Source of the DNA: Paracoccus sulfuroxidans | GTDB taxonomy: Bacteria > Pseudomonadota > Alphaproteobacteria > Rhodobacterales > Rhodobacteraceae | Direction of reading: 5' to 3' | Assembly: GCF_007830335.1 (NCBI RefSeq) | Contig: NZ_VLKU01000004.1 | Location: 248,001 to 312,000 of the forward strand | DNA: 64,000 nt | Shown: piece after piece, positions 8,296 through 17,507 of the stretch | How positions within the stretch are numbered: position 1 is the stretch's first letter | Layout of the letters: the number at the start of each line of letters is the position of its first letter | Notes under the pieces: model-generated | The model's input: the letters and a program-made list of their open reading frames with translations, nothing else | Told to the model about the DNA's origin: nothing | The model's database searches: none | Made by a program: the position numbers and the translations under genes

Positions 8296-9276
8296 ATGAG
8301 CGGTAATCCCACAGACGACACCCCCGCCACCCCGGCCGTCCAGAACAGCGAAGACCGTCGCCACTATATGCTGCTGTTCGTCGGGCTGGCGGTGCTGCTG
8401 GTTGCGCTGCCCTATCTGGTCTATCCGGTCTTTGCGATGAAGGTGCTGTGCTTTGCGCTGTTCGCCGTCGCTTTCAACCTGCTGATCGGCTATTCGGGGC
8501 TCCTGTCCTTCGGCCATGCGGCCTTCTTCGGCGGCTCGGCCTATGTCACCGCGCATGCCGCCAAGGTCTGGGGCCTGACGCCCGAGCTTGCCATTCTGGC
8601 GGGCACGCTGGCCTCGGCCTTTCTGGGGCTGCTGATCGGCGCGCTGTCGATCCGCAGGCAGGGCATTTATTTCGCCATGGTGACGCTGGCCTTCGCGCAG
8701 ATGGTCTATTTCTTCGCGCTGCAGGCCCCGTTCACCGGGGGCGAGGACGGCATTCAGGCGGTCCCGCGCGGCCATCTGTTCGGCGTGCTGAGCCTGTCGA
8801 ACGACCTGACCCTCTATTTCGTCGTGGCGGTGATCTTCATGGCCGGGTTCCTGCTGGTCTATCGCGTGATGAATTCACCCTTCGGTCGCGTCATGCGCGC
8901 CATCCGCGAGAATGAGCCGCGCGCCATCTCGCTGGGATATCAGGTGAACCGCTACAAGCTGCTGCTGTTCGTCCTGTCGGCGGGCATCGCGGGTCTTGCG
9001 GGGGGCACGAAAGCCATCGTCTTCCAGCTGGCCTCGCTGACCGATGTCGCCTGGAACATGTCGGGCGAGGTGGTGCTGATGACGCTGATCGGCGGCATGG
9101 GCACGATCTTCGGGCCGATTGTCGGGGCGGGGATCATCGTCTCGCTGCAGAACTATCTGGCCAGCCAGGGCAGCTGGGTGACGGTCATTCAGGGCGTCAT
9201 CTTCGTGATCTGCGTGCTGGCCTTCCGCAGCGGGATCGTGGGCGTGATCGCGCAGAAGCTGCGCATCAACCTGTAA
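8296..9276 (+). CDS. HAAT ABC transporter permease (LivM type)
   Basis: 326 residues with a polar, Thr/Pro-rich N-terminal tail of about 25 residues and then about nine membrane segments. LIGYSGLLSFGHAAFFGG is the LivM family motif; RAIRENEPRAISLGY is the ATPase-contact loop. The gene starts one base after the LivH-type stop. It is the last gene of the operon and runs into a strong terminator. Confidence 0.93.
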   Translation: MSGNPTDDTPATPAVQNSEDRRHYMLLFVGLAVLLVALPYLVYPVFAMKVLCFALFAVAFNLLIGYSGLLSFGHAAFFGGSAYVTAHAAKVWGLTPELAILAGTLASAFLGLLIGALSIRRQGIYFAMVTLAFAQMVYFFALQAPFTGGEDGIQAVPRGHLFGVLSLSNDLTLYFVVAVIFMAGFLLVYRVMNSPFGRVMRAIRENEPRAISLGYQVNRYKLLLFVLSAGIAGLAGGTKAIVFQLASLTDVAWNMSGEVVLMTLIGGMGTIFGPIVGAGIIVSLQNYLASQGSWVTVIQGVIFVICVLAFRSGIVGVIAQKLRINL

Positions 9277-9297
9277 GCCTTCGGGCAGTTGAAATGC

Positions 9298-9328
9298 AAA
9301 ACGCCGGTGCAGATCGCACCGGCGTTTT
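9298..9328. terminator. Bidirectional terminator
   Basis: A perfect 13-bp stem (AAAACGCCGGTGC at 9298-9310, GCACCGGCGTTTT at 9316-9328) with a 5-base loop. A/T runs at both ends allow it to stop transcription of the transporter operon (+) and the convergent exporter gene (-). Confidence 0.92.
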
Positions 9329-9346
9329 CATTTGCGGGATGGCGTT

Positions 9347-10564
9347 CTAGCCGTCCGAGCTTGTCCAGTCGGCGGGCTGGCTGGTTTCTTCATTGACGAT
9401 CTCACGCTGCCATTCGCGCCAGATGGTGACCAGCAGGGCCATCAGCACCGGGCCCACGAAAAGGCCCAGAATGCCCATGGTCTTTACGCCCCCGATCAGG
9501 CCGAAGAAGGTCGGAAGGAAGGGCAGCTTGACCGGGCCACCGACCAGCACCGGGCGGATGGTCTTGTCGACGATGAAAAGCTCGATCGAGCCCCAGAGGA
9601 ACAGCCCCAGCCCCGCGAAGGGCGTGCCGCTGGCCGCCAGATAGATCGACATCAGCGTGAAGGACAAAGGCGCGCCGCCCGGGATCAGCGCCATGAAGCC
9701 GGTGATGACGCCGAAAGTGACGGGCGAGGGTGCGCCCGCGATCCAATAGGCCGTGCCCAGAATGACCCCCTCGCCAATGGCGATCAGCGTCATCCCCGTC
9801 ACGGTCGAGCTGATCGTGGCCGGGACGACATGCGACAGCCGCTCCCACCGGGTGGGCAGGATGCGCTGGCCGACGCGGTTGATCTGCGCCGCCAGCCGGT
9901 CGCCGTCGCGATAAAGTACGAAGAGCGTAATCAGCGTGAACAGCAGCGTCAGCGCCAGATGGAAGGCCAGGGCCCCCGCCGTGATCGCCCCGCGATAGAT
10001 CGCCCCGATGTTCGAGCCGCTGACCAGCTGCACGATCTCGCTGATCGCGCCGGGCTTGCCGATATAAAGGTCCCATTGCTCGACCAGCCAGTCGCCGATC
10101 TGCGGGACCGAGATCATCCAGCTGGGCGGCTCGGCCCCGGTGCTGTTCACCGTGATCGCCCAGTTGATCCACAGGCGCAGCTCCTCGAACGCATAGAAGA
10201 AGGCAAAGCCGATGGGCACGATCAGGAACATGATCAGCACCAGCACCAGAAGCCCGGCGGTCGCGGTGCGCTTCTGGCCCAGCTGGTCATAGACCCGGCG
10301 GCGCAGCGGCCAGCTGGCCAGCGCGATGACGCTGGCGGCCAGGAAGGGCACGAGGAAGCCGTGGAAGAAATAGATCCAGGCGGCCAGCAGCCCCAGCAGC
10401 AGCCAGCGCGCGGCCGAAATATCGGTGATCAGGGGCTGGCGGAAGACGAATCGCGATTGCGGGGCCGGGCTGACGTCAGACGTTGGCCGGGGCGGGCTTT
10501 CCTCGGTTATGTGGTGGTCCCCGCCATGGCCAAACTCCCCGTCATGTGTCGTCATCCGGTCCAA
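9347..10564 (-). CDS. AI-2E family transporter
   Basis: 405 residues with a polar N-terminal tail of about 40 residues and then about seven to eight membrane segments, the pattern of the AI-2E/TqsA/PerM family. Conserved segments include GLLAAWIYFFHGFLVPFLAA, GEGVILGTAYWIAG and ALIPGGAPLSF. Members export autoinducer-2 or act as ion antiporters; the substrate here is not known. The gene is alone on its strand, convergent with the HAAT operon. An in-frame Met 4 residues further in could also be the start. Confidence 0.88.
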   Translation of the reverse strand: MDRMTTHDGEFGHGGDHHITEESPPRPTSDVSPAPQSRFVFRQPLITDISAARWLLLGLLAAWIYFFHGFLVPFLAASVIALASWPLRRRVYDQLGQKRTATAGLLVLVLIMFLIVPIGFAFFYAFEELRLWINWAITVNSTGAEPPSWMISVPQIGDWLVEQWDLYIGKPGAISEIVQLVSGSNIGAIYRGAITAGALAFHLALTLLFTLITLFVLYRDGDRLAAQINRVGQRILPTRWERLSHVVPATISSTVTGMTLIAIGEGVILGTAYWIAGAPSPVTFGVITGFMALIPGGAPLSFTLMSIYLAASGTPFAGLGLFLWGSIELFIVDKTIRPVLVGGPVKLPFLPTFFGLIGGVKTMGILGLFVGPVLMALLVTIWREWQREIVNEETSQPADWTSSDG

Positions 10565-10623
10565 GCACCTTTACGTTCATCTGGCAGTTTCCGCATCGGC
10601 GGAAAGATGCACATTACCGTCGG

Positions 10624-10652
10624 AAATTGTTACACCACGCTGTCAGTGTCAA
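10624..10652 (-). promoter_or_regulatory. Possible promoter of the AI-2E transporter gene
   Basis: On the minus strand, TTGACA (10652-10647), 17 bp, then CAATTT (10629-10624). It points toward the exporter start at 10564, which would give a 5' leader of about 50 bases. Confidence 0.4.
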
Positions 10653-10689
10653 CTTTCTGCGCGCCCTGATCAACAGCTTGGGAAGAGGC

Positions 10690-12093
10690 TCAGCCGGGCG
10701 GTGCCGTCGCGGAACTTGCGGGAAGGGCGATCCGGGCCAGCAGGCCACGCCCTTCCGCGCCCTCCAGAAGCTCAAGCTGGCCGCCGAAAAGCGTCGCGAT
10801 TTCTTGCACGATGGCCAGACCCAGCCCGAAGCCGCTGCCGGGGGCCGAGGCATCGCCGCGCGTGAACCGGCTGGTCGCTTGCGCGCGCAAAGGCGTGGGA
10901 ATGCCGGGGCCGTTGTCCTCGACCTCCAGCATGACGCTGGTGGCACTGGCGCGGGTGCGCACCGTGACCTCGGCCCCCGAACCCGCATGCAGGATCGCGT
11001 TCGAGACGAGGTTGCGCAGCGCCTCGCCCAGCAGCAGGGGCTCGGCCTGCACCCAGAGCGGCGGGATACCCTCAAAGCCCAGATCGACGCCTGCCTCATG
11101 CGCGCCGGGGATCATTTGCGCGGTCAGGTCGCGGGCCAGTTCCGTCAGGTCCAGCCTGCCGGTCTTGGGGCCGCTGCCGGTCGCGGCATCGACGCGCGCC
11201 AGCAGCAGAAGCTGGGTCAGCACCTGCTCTGCCTGCGCGACGGCGGCGTCACCCTTTGCGGCGGCCTGCCGTGCCTCATCCAGCGAGCCCGCGCGGCTTG
11301 CCAGCGCCAGTTGCGTGCGCAGGACCGCCAAGGGCGTGCGCAGCTGATGCCCGGCATTGCCGCTGAAGTTCCGCAGGCCCCCCGCTGCCGATTGCAGGCG
11401 GCGCATGAACAGGTTCACCGTGCCGACAAGGCCGCGCACCTCCGAAGGCACGGGCGTCTCGATCGGGCGCAGGTCGTCGAAGCTGCGGGCCGAGATTTCA
11501 TCGCTCAGCCGGTAAAGCGGACGCAGCGAGATGGTGACCGCAAACCAGACGATCAGCGCCGCGCCAAGGATCATGCCCGCCAGCCGCAGCGCCGAATGCA
11601 GCAGGATCTTGCGGGTCAGCTCTTGCCGGGCCTGCGTGGTCTCGGCCACGGTCACGACGAAGGGAAGCTCATCAATCCCGGTCGAGGCGGCACGCACCAG
11701 GGTCGCGACCCGCACCGGCACGCCCTCGAAGAGGCCATCGGCAAAGGCGGGCGCGCCACCCGGCAGGGCGCGGGCGGTCGGCAGATCGGCATAGCCGGTG
11801 ACCAGATGATCGGGCGGGCCGTCGACGCGGTAAAAGACGCGGTCCTGCGCGGCGGAGCTGAGCATTTCCAGCGCGCCATAGGGGATCTCGATGATCAGCG
11901 AACCGTCCTCGGCCAGCGCCGCACGCTCGGCAATGACCAGCGCCGAGCCTGCCAGCACCCGGTCGGCCAGATCGTTGGCGGTGCGCACCGCCTCGCGCCA
12001 GGTGTCGATCAGCGCGACGGCCCCCATGATCGCCGTCGCCACCAGAAGCCAGGTCAAGAGCGTGCTGCGGAGCGAGCGGGGTCTGAGGCTCAT
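10690..12093 (-). CDS. tctE: Sensor histidine kinase, TctE type
   Basis: 467 residues. A membrane segment at about 12-30, a periplasmic sensor region of the two-component-sensor N type to about 165, a second membrane segment at 168-188, then a HAMP region. The dimerisation helix carries the phospho-accepting His249 in NAGHQLRTPL. The N-box (LRNLVSNAILHA), G1 (DNGPGI) and G2 (GFGLGLAI) of the ATPase domain are intact. The start overlaps the stop of the response regulator by 4 bp, so both come from one mRNA. Its neighbours are a tripartite transporter and a binding protein, so it probably senses a di- or tricarboxylate. Confidence 0.88.
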   Translation of the reverse strand: MSLRPRSLRSTLLTWLLVATAIMGAVALIDTWREAVRTANDLADRVLAGSALVIAERAALAEDGSLIIEIPYGALEMLSSAAQDRVFYRVDGPPDHLVTGYADLPTARALPGGAPAFADGLFEGVPVRVATLVRAASTGIDELPFVVTVAETTQARQELTRKILLHSALRLAGMILGAALIVWFAVTISLRPLYRLSDEISARSFDDLRPIETPVPSEVRGLVGTVNLFMRRLQSAAGGLRNFSGNAGHQLRTPLAVLRTQLALASRAGSLDEARQAAAKGDAAVAQAEQVLTQLLLLARVDAATGSGPKTGRLDLTELARDLTAQMIPGAHEAGVDLGFEGIPPLWVQAEPLLLGEALRNLVSNAILHAGSGAEVTVRTRASATSVMLEVEDNGPGIPTPLRAQATSRFTRGDASAPGSGFGLGLAIVQEIATLFGGQLELLEGAEGRGLLARIALPASSATAPPG

Positions 12094-12761
12094 CTTTCCG
12101 CCCGGTCGAGGAAATAGCCGATGCCGCGCGCCGTCCGGACCGTCAGATCGAAGGGGGCAAGGCGTTTGCGCAGGCGGCTGATATATTGCTCGATGGCGTT
12201 CGGCGACAGATCATCCTCAAGCGAGGTCAAGGATTGCACGATGGCGTCGCGGGTGACGACCTTGCCCGCCCGCATTATGAGGATCTCCAGCAGCCCGCGT
12301 TCCCGCGCGGGCAGTTCCAGCGGCTGGCCGCCCGCCGCGAAACTGCGCGAATTCAGGTCCAGCTCCAGCCCGCCGAAGCTGAGGGTCGAGGCTTTCAGCC
12401 CCGCCTGACGGCGCAGCAGCGACCGGACCCGCGCCTCGAATTCGCCAATGTCGAAGGGCTTGATGAGGTAATCATCCGCGCCCAGATCCAGCCCCTTCAC
12501 CCGATCTTCGGGCGCGCCGCGTGCGGTCAGGATCAGCACGGCGGCGGTGTTGCGGCGCGCGCGCATGGCGCGCAGCACGTCGAGCCCGTCCATCTGCGGC
12601 AGGTTCAGGTCCAGAATGACCAGATCGAAGCTTTCGGCAGCCGCCAGCGCCTCGGCCGAGGCACCGTCATGGACGATATCGACCGCATAGCCCGACTGAC
12701 GCAAAAGCGTCGTCAGCCCTTCGGCCAGCGGCAGGTTGTCCTCGACCAGCAGGATCCGCAA
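12090..12761 (-). CDS. tctD: Response regulator, OmpR/TctD type
   Basis: 223 residues. The receiver domain has the acidic pair E7-D8, phospho-acceptor Asp51 (VILDLNLPQMDG), Thr79 and Lys101. The C-terminal winged helix (DNA-binding, OmpR type) includes LPARERGLLEILIMRAG and TVRTARGIGYFL. It is transcribed before the kinase gene and divergently from a binding-protein gene. It is the likely regulator of that gene and of tctCBA. Confidence 0.9.
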   Translation of the reverse strand: MRILLVEDNLPLAEGLTTLLRQSGYAVDIVHDGASAEALAAAESFDLVILDLNLPQMDGLDVLRAMRARRNTAAVLILTARGAPEDRVKGLDLGADDYLIKPFDIGEFEARVRSLLRRQAGLKASTLSFGGLELDLNSRSFAAGGQPLELPARERGLLEILIMRAGKVVTRDAIVQSLTSLEDDLSPNAIEQYISRLRKRLAPFDLTVRTARGIGYFLDRAER

Positions 12762-12805
12762 TCCATCCCCCTTTTTCCGGCGATTCTAACCACAGAGGCC
12801 GGACT

Positions 12806-12815
12806 TGTGAACACA
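12806..12815. promoter_or_regulatory. Candidate TctD site upstream of the binding-protein gene
   Basis: TGTGAACACA, lying within CTTGTGAACACAAG, an imperfect palindrome with 5-base arms. The same decamer occurs in reverse orientation at 13982-13991 before tctC. It sits between tctD and the divergent binding-protein gene. Confidence 0.4.
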
Positions 12816-12839
12816 AGGGACGTCAGGCAATCTGCGCCG

Positions 12840-13913
12840 ATGCGTGCGATCCCCGTGCTTCTTTTTCTGGCAGGTTTCCTTGCAGCCCCGGCCCTTGCCG
12901 AGGATGGGCCGGTCACGCGCTTTCCCGCGCCCGAGGGGCAAGCGCGGGAGCTGGTCGTCTATTCGACGCTGGACACCGATCTGGCGGCCCCGCTGATCCA
13001 CGCCTATCAGGCCCGTCATCCCGGCACTGCCGTGCTTTATGAGGATCTGCTGACCGGAGAGCTGCATGACCGAGTTGCGCGCGAAAGCCGCGAAGGCGGG
13101 GTGACGGCGGATTTCACCTTCTCTTCGGCCATGGATCTGCAGGTCAAGCTGGCCAATGACGGGCTGGCGCGGCCTGTCGTGACCGCCGAGACCGAGAACT
13201 GGCCGCAATGGGCGAACTGGCGCGACACGGCCTATGCGCTGACCTATGAACCGGCGGTCTTTGCCTATCACATCCCCAGCTTCCGGGGCCGGACGCCGCC
13301 CGCGACCCGGGCCGAGCTGATGGACTGGCTGGCGACCGACCCGCAGGCCAAAGGCCGTATCGGGACCTATGACATTTCGCGCTCGGGCGTGGGCTATCTG
13401 TTCCTTGCCCGCGATCAGGAGCTGTTTCCCAAGATCTGGCAGATCATCGCGGCCATGGGCCGGGCCGGGGTCCAGCAATTCCCGACCTCGGGCGATCTGC
13501 TGGACCGGATCGGCGACGGGCGGCTGGCGCTTGGCTATAACCTGCTGGGCTCCTATGCGGCCGAGGCGGCGCGGCGCAATCCCGACATCGGGCTGATCCT
13601 GCCGAAGGATTTCACTGTCGTCGTCTCACGCGTGGCGGTGGTGCCGGAAAAGGCGGCCTCGCCCGATCTGGGGGCCGAGTTTCTAGACTATCTGATGTCG
13701 AACGAAGGCCAGACGCTTCTGTCCGAGACGCTGCGGCTGCCCGCCGTCGGGCTTGAGGTGCAGGGTGGGCCGGGGCCCGTGGGCGGGATGCAGGATCTCA
13801 GCGGGCTGCGTCTGAAGCCCGTGCCGGTCAGCCCGGGGCTGCTGGCCTATCTGGATCAGGCCACGCGCAAGCGGCTGATCGACCGCTGGAACCGGACGCT
13901 GGCGGGGGAATAG
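12840..13913 (+). CDS. ABC-type periplasmic binding protein (iron/polyamine-type fold) in the tct locus
   Basis: 357 residues from the ATG at 12840; a GTG at 12807 is in frame but lies in the candidate operator. The signal peptide is residues 1-20 (cleavage after PALA). The mature part (LVVYSTLDTDLAAPLIHAYQ, VAVVPEKAASPDLGAEFLDYL) has the type II fold of ferric-iron binding proteins such as FbpA. No permease or ATPase gene for it is nearby. Genes of this type are often found beside tctDE, so it may act as a ligand-presenting partner of the TctE sensor rather than in transport; this is inference. Confidence 0.85.
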   Translation: MRAIPVLLFLAGFLAAPALAEDGPVTRFPAPEGQARELVVYSTLDTDLAAPLIHAYQARHPGTAVLYEDLLTGELHDRVARESREGGVTADFTFSSAMDLQVKLANDGLARPVVTAETENWPQWANWRDTAYALTYEPAVFAYHIPSFRGRTPPATRAELMDWLATDPQAKGRIGTYDISRSGVGYLFLARDQELFPKIWQIIAAMGRAGVQQFPTSGDLLDRIGDGRLALGYNLLGSYAAEAARRNPDIGLILPKDFTVVVSRVAVVPEKAASPDLGAEFLDYLMSNEGQTLLSETLRLPAVGLEVQGGPGPVGGMQDLSGLRLKPVPVSPGLLAYLDQATRKRLIDRWNRTLAGE

Positions 13914-13981
13914 CGCCCCTACACGCCTAGGGTGCAATTTTCCGAAATTCTGCGCCGCATGTCAGGTCGATGACAGCTTTC

Positions 13982-13991
13982 TGTGTTCACA
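13982..13991. promoter_or_regulatory. Candidate TctD site upstream of tctC
   Basis: TGTGTTCACA, the reverse complement of the decamer at 12806-12815, located 127 bp before the tctC ATG. Ten matching bases could arise by chance, but the placement before both likely TctD targets is suggestive. Confidence 0.35.
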
Positions 13992-14117
13992 CTTCCTTCA
14001 GGGAGCGGCCTGCGCCGCGCCCATCCGCCTGTCACCCTGGGAGAGGTGGCGGGCCATCGCAAAAAGAACCGAAGACAGAGACCAGGGCAGAACCGGCCCG
14101 GTCCGACAGGAGGAACC

Positions 14118-15056
14118 ATGAAGAATTTCGTTCTGGCAGGCCTGCTTGCAGGTGCCATGGCGCTGCCCGCCTCGGCCTATACGATCATTGCGCCTGCCAA
14201 CCCCGGCGGCGGCTGGGACCAGACCGCACGCACCATGCAGACCGTGCTGCAGGAAGAGGGCATCAGCCCCGGCACGCAGGTCCAGAACGTCCCCGGCGCC
14301 GGTGGCACCATCGGACTGGCGCAATTCGCCGCCCAGAATTCGGGCAAGGATGATGCGCTGATCGTCGGCGGCTATGTGATGGTGGGCGCGATCCTGACCA
14401 ACAACTCGCCCGTATCGCTGAAGGACGTGACGCCGATCGCACGCCTGACCGGCGAATATGAGGCCATCGTCGTCCCGGCCGCCTCGCCGATCCAGAACAT
14501 GGGTGAGCTGGTCGAGAAGCTGAAAGCCGATCCGGGCGCGGTCAGCTGGGCGGGCGGCTCGGCCGGGGGCACCGACCATATCGCCGTGGGCCTGATCGCC
14601 AAGGCGGCGGGCGTCGACCCGACCAAGATCAACTACATCGCCTATTCGGGCGGCGGCGAGGCGCTGGCCGCGATCCTGGGCAATCAGGTGACCGCCGGGA
14701 TCTCGTCCTTGGGTGAATTCGAGGCGCAGGTTCAGGCGGGCACGCTGCGCCTGCTGGCCGTGTCCTCGCCCGAGCGGATCGAGGGCGTCGATGCGCCGAC
14801 GCTGAAGGAAGCGGGCGTCGATGTCGAGCTGCAGAACTGGCGCATGGTCGCGGCAGGCCCGAACCTTTCGCCCGAACAGAAGGCCAAGGTCACCGCCGAC
14901 GTTGAAAAGATGGTGAAATCAGCCAACTGGCAGGAGCAGCTGAAAACCAAGGGCTGGATGGACACCTATCTGGCGGGCGATGAGTTCGACAAGCAGCTTG
15001 AGGCCGACACCGCCGCCACGGCGACCGTCCTCAAGGACATTGGCCTGGTGAAATGA
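14118..15056 (+). CDS. tctC: TctC, tripartite tricarboxylate transporter substrate-binding protein
   Basis: 312 residues from the ATG at 14118, which follows a strong AGGAGG. The signal peptide ends near residue 17 (PASA). The mature protein shows family motifs: [32 protein letters not shown], and the ligand loop around [12 protein letters not shown]. It binds a carboxylic acid in the periplasm for the TctAB membrane complex. The stop overlaps the tctB start (ATGA). Confidence 0.93.
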   Translation: MKNFVLAGLLAGAMALPASAYTIIAPANPGGGWDQTARTMQTVLQEEGISPGTQVQNVPGAGGTIGLAQFAAQNSGKDDALIVGGYVMVGAILTNNSPVSLKDVTPIARLTGEYEAIVVPAASPIQNMGELVEKLKADPGAVSWAGGSAGGTDHIAVGLIAKAAGVDPTKINYIAYSGGGEALAAILGNQVTAGISSLGEFEAQVQAGTLRLLAVSSPERIEGVDAPTLKEAGVDVELQNWRMVAAGPNLSPEQKAKVTADVEKMVKSANWQEQLKTKGWMDTYLAGDEFDKQLEADTAATATVLKDIGLVK

Positions 15057-15547
15057 CGGATCATTCCGAACAGAACCATCGCCGCCCGGATGTGGCGGCG
15101 ATGGTCATCGCAGCCGGTCTGGCGGTGATCGGAGGCGTGATGCTGTGGGACAGCGCACGCCTGGCCGATCTGGGCGGCTATTCCGGCATCGGCCCGGCAA
15201 GCGCGCCGCGGGTGATCGGTGGCGGCATCATCCTGCTGGCCATCTGGACCGCGTTCGAGGCCTTTCGCGGCGACTTCCCGGAGCGGCCGAAACAGGACCT
15301 CGGCCCGGTCTTCTGGATCATCGCCGGGCTCGCGCTGCAGATGATGCTGCTGAATTACGCCGGGTTCTCGATTGCCACGGGGATCATGTTCGCGCTGACC
15401 GCGCGGGCCTTCGGCAAGCGCAATCTGGCGCTGACGGTCCCGGTGGGGATCGCGATCTCATTCGTGGTCTGGTTCATCTTCACGCAGTATCTGATGCTGC
15501 ATCTGCCAGCCGGGCCGCTGGAACATCTGTTCGTCAAGGGGGCCTGA
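15053..15547 (+). CDS. tctB: TctB, small membrane subunit of the tripartite tricarboxylate transporter
   Basis: 164 residues with four predicted membrane segments (about 15-33, 50-65, 84-115, 125-150), the standard size and layout for TctB. It overlaps tctC by 4 bp and precedes tctA by 3 bp. Confidence 0.9.
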   Translation: MTDHSEQNHRRPDVAAMVIAAGLAVIGGVMLWDSARLADLGGYSGIGPASAPRVIGGGIILLAIWTAFEAFRGDFPERPKQDLGPVFWIIAGLALQMMLLNYAGFSIATGIMFALTARAFGKRNLALTVPVGIAISFVVWFIFTQYLMLHLPAGPLEHLFVKGA

Positions 15548-15550
15548 GAC

Positions 15551-17068
15551 ATGGGTGCATTCGATCTTCTGATGAATGGCCTTGTGACGGCCGCAGACCC
15601 GATGCTGCTGCTTTACGCGCTGATCGGCGTCACGCTGGGCACGGCAGTGGGCGTGCTGCCGGGCATCGGCCCGGCGCTGACCGTGGCGCTGCTGCTTCCG
15701 GTCACCTTCCGCATGGACCCCGCCGGATCGCTGATCATGTTCGCGGGCATCTATTACGGCGGTATGTACGGGGGATCGACCACCTCGATCCTGCTGAATA
15801 CGCCCGGAGAAAGTGCGTCGATCATCACCGCGCTTGAGGGCAACAAGATGGCCCGGAAGGGCAGGGGTGGTCCGGCGCTTGCGACCGCCGCCATCGGCTC
15901 ATTCATCGCCGGGTTGATCGCGACCTTGCTGCTGGCCTTCTTTGCGCCCTTCATCGTCAAGAAGGCGTTGGCCTTCGGCTCGCCCGAGTATTTCGCGCTG
16001 ATGATGCTGGCCTTCGTCACCGTCTCGGCCGCCTTCGGGGATTCGACGCTTCGGGGCCTGACCTCGCTGTTTCTGGGGCTGGCGCTTGGCTGCATCGGCA
16101 TCGACCAGCTGACCGGGCAGACGCGTCTGGCCTTCGGTCAGGCCGAACTGCTGGACGGGATCGAGGTCACCACGCTGGCCGTCGCGATGTTCGCCCTGGG
16201 CGAGGCGTTGGCCGTCGCCGGAACCCGCAACAAGGCCGAGGAAAAGGTCGAGGCCGTCAAAGGCTCGGTCTGGATGACGCGGCAGGATTGGGCGCGGTCG
16301 TGGAAACCCTGGCTGCGCGGGACGCTGATCGGCTTTCCCATCGGCGCAATGCCCGCAGGCGGGGCCGAGATCGGCACCTTCCTCAGCTATTCCGCCGAAA
16401 AGAAGCTGTCGAAGCACCCTGAAGAATTCGGCCATGGCGCGATTGAGGGCGTCGCCGGACCCGAGGCCGCCAACAACGCCTCGGCGGCGGGAACGCTGGT
16501 GCCGCTTCTGACGCTGGGCCTGCCGACCTCGGCTACGGCGGCGATCATGCTGGCAGGCTTCATGCAGTTCGGTCTGCAACCGGGGCCGCTGCTCTTTGCC
16601 ACCAACCCGGGGTTGGTCTGGAGCCTGATCGCCTCGCTTCTGATCGCGAACTTCATGCTGCTGGTGCTGAACCTGCCGCTGATCGGGCTGTGGGTGCGGC
16701 TGCTGACCATTCCGAAGCCCTGGCTTTACGCGGGCATCCTGCTGTTTGCGACGCTGGGCACCATCGGCGCCAACCCCTCGACCTTCGAGCTGGGGATGCT
16801 GCTGGGCTTTGGCATTCTGGGCTATGTGATGCGCCTGTTTGGCTATCCGATTGCCCCGATTGTCGTCGGCCTGATCCTGGGCCCGCTGGCCGAGATCCAC
16901 CTGCGCCGCGCGCTGTCGATCTCGCAGGGGGACTGGACGGTGCTCTTCCATTCCTACCTCAGCATCGGCCTGCTGACGGCGGCTGCGCTGGCGCTGATCG
17001 TACCGGTCATCCTGCGCGCCCGTGGCAAGGGCCAGGTGCTGTCGCAACTGGCAGGGGACGAGGACTGA
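15551..17068 (+). CDS. tctA: TctA, large membrane subunit of the tripartite tricarboxylate transporter
   Basis: 505 residues with about twelve membrane segments. [17 protein letters not shown] near residues 35-51 and [20 protein letters not shown] near 73-92 are the TctA signatures; [18 protein letters not shown] marks the second half repeat. This is the solute channel, driven by an ion gradient. It is the last gene of tctCBA and is followed by a terminator. Confidence 0.95.
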   Translation: MGAFDLLMNGLVTAADPMLLLYALIGVTLGTAVGVLPGIGPALTVALLLPVTFRMDPAGSLIMFAGIYYGGMYGGSTTSILLNTPGESASIITALEGNKMARKGRGGPALATAAIGSFIAGLIATLLLAFFAPFIVKKALAFGSPEYFALMMLAFVTVSAAFGDSTLRGLTSLFLGLALGCIGIDQLTGQTRLAFGQAELLDGIEVTTLAVAMFALGEALAVAGTRNKAEEKVEAVKGSVWMTRQDWARSWKPWLRGTLIGFPIGAMPAGGAEIGTFLSYSAEKKLSKHPEEFGHGAIEGVAGPEAANNASAAGTLVPLLTLGLPTSATAAIMLAGFMQFGLQPGPLLFATNPGLVWSLIASLLIANFMLLVLNLPLIGLWVRLLTIPKPWLYAGILLFATLGTIGANPSTFELGMLLGFGILGYVMRLFGYPIAPIVVGLILGPLAEIHLRRALSISQGDWTVLFHSYLSIGLLTAAALALIVPVILRARGKGQVLSQLAGDED

Positions 17069-17077
17069 GACTGTCAC

Positions 17078-17107
17078 GGCAGGACCCGCGCGCTTGCGGG
17101 TCCTGCC
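17078..17107 (+). terminator. Terminator after tctA
   Basis: A perfect 12-bp stem (GGCAGGACCCGC at 17078-17089, GCGGGTCCTGCC at 17096-17107) with a 6-base loop, followed by ATTT. It starts 9 bp after the tctA stop. Confidence 0.8.
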
Positions 17108-17248
17108 ATTTCCGACCCGAAACGACCTTAGACTTTTGGGTCTGCGACATGCGGTCGCATGGGGTCAGATATGCGCCGGACGGCATTGCGAAAGGGCGGG
17201 GCGAGGACCATCTGTTGGGGGTAACAACCAGCATAAAGGCCTAGAACA

Positions 17249-17404
17249 ATGTCCCGCTTCGTCAGTGTCCTCCGTGAATTGGTTGCCGACTTTTCGGCGG
17301 CCTCGCATGCTGCGGCTGCGGTCCGGCGGCACCAGATGCCCTCGGACGCCACGCTGCGCCAACTGGGCATTTCGCCGCGCGATATGGCCACCATCCGGCT
17401 TTGA
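17249..17404 (+). CDS. Small DUF1127-like protein
   Basis: A 51-residue protein (MSRFVSVLRELVADFSAA at the start, LRQLGISPRDMATIRL at the end). The C-terminal 'LxxLGISxxDM' pattern and basic centre (VRRHQ) match DUF1127/YjiS-like proteins of alphaproteobacteria. In Rhodobacter sphaeroides a DUF1127 gene (ccaF1) is co-transcribed with downstream CcsR small RNAs and is stress-induced; DUF1127 proteins there bind RNA. The two hairpins directly after this stop have the same loop motif, which supports this being the equivalent locus. The ribosome site is weak. Confidence 0.7.
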   Translation: MSRFVSVLRELVADFSAASHAAAAVRRHQMPSDATLRQLGISPRDMATIRL

Positions 17405-17419
17405 CCGGAGTTGAATAAG

Positions 17420-17447
17420 CTGGCGGCCTCCTCCCTATAGCCGCCGG
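17420..17447 (+). ncRNA. Cuckoo/CcsR-like small RNA hairpin 1
   Basis: An 8-bp stem (CTGGCGGC at 17420-17427 with GCCGCCGG at 17440-17447, one G-U pair) presents the 12-base loop CTCCTCCCTATA. The CTCCTCCC motif resembles the 3' end of 16S rRNA (anti-Shine-Dalgarno) and is the defining loop of the CcsR/cuckoo RNA family, which lies downstream of DUF1127 genes. It is probably processed from the DUF1127 transcript. Confidence 0.7.
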
Positions 17448-17449
17448 TC

Positions 17450-17501
17450 AAGCCGCCGCTCTCTCTCCTCCCTATAAGAGAGCGGCGGCTTTAATTTTTT
17501 T
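17450..17501 (+). ncRNA. Cuckoo/CcsR-like small RNA hairpin 2, ending in a Rho-independent terminator
   Basis: A perfect 14-bp stem (17450-17463 with 17478-17491) and a 14-base loop that contains the same 12 bases as hairpin 1, CTCCTCCCTATA (17465-17476). It is followed by TAATTTTTTTT, so this copy also ends the transcript. The stem sequence differs from hairpin 1 while the loop is identical, which shows selection on the loop. Confidence 0.75.
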
Positions 17502-17507
17502 CAGGCG

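Noticed and set aside
12186..12839. N-terminal extension of the binding-protein frame
   Set aside because: This part is antisense to tctD; the signal peptide begins at 12840.
15899..17077. 392-codon minus-strand frame
   Set aside because: Antisense shadow of tctA.
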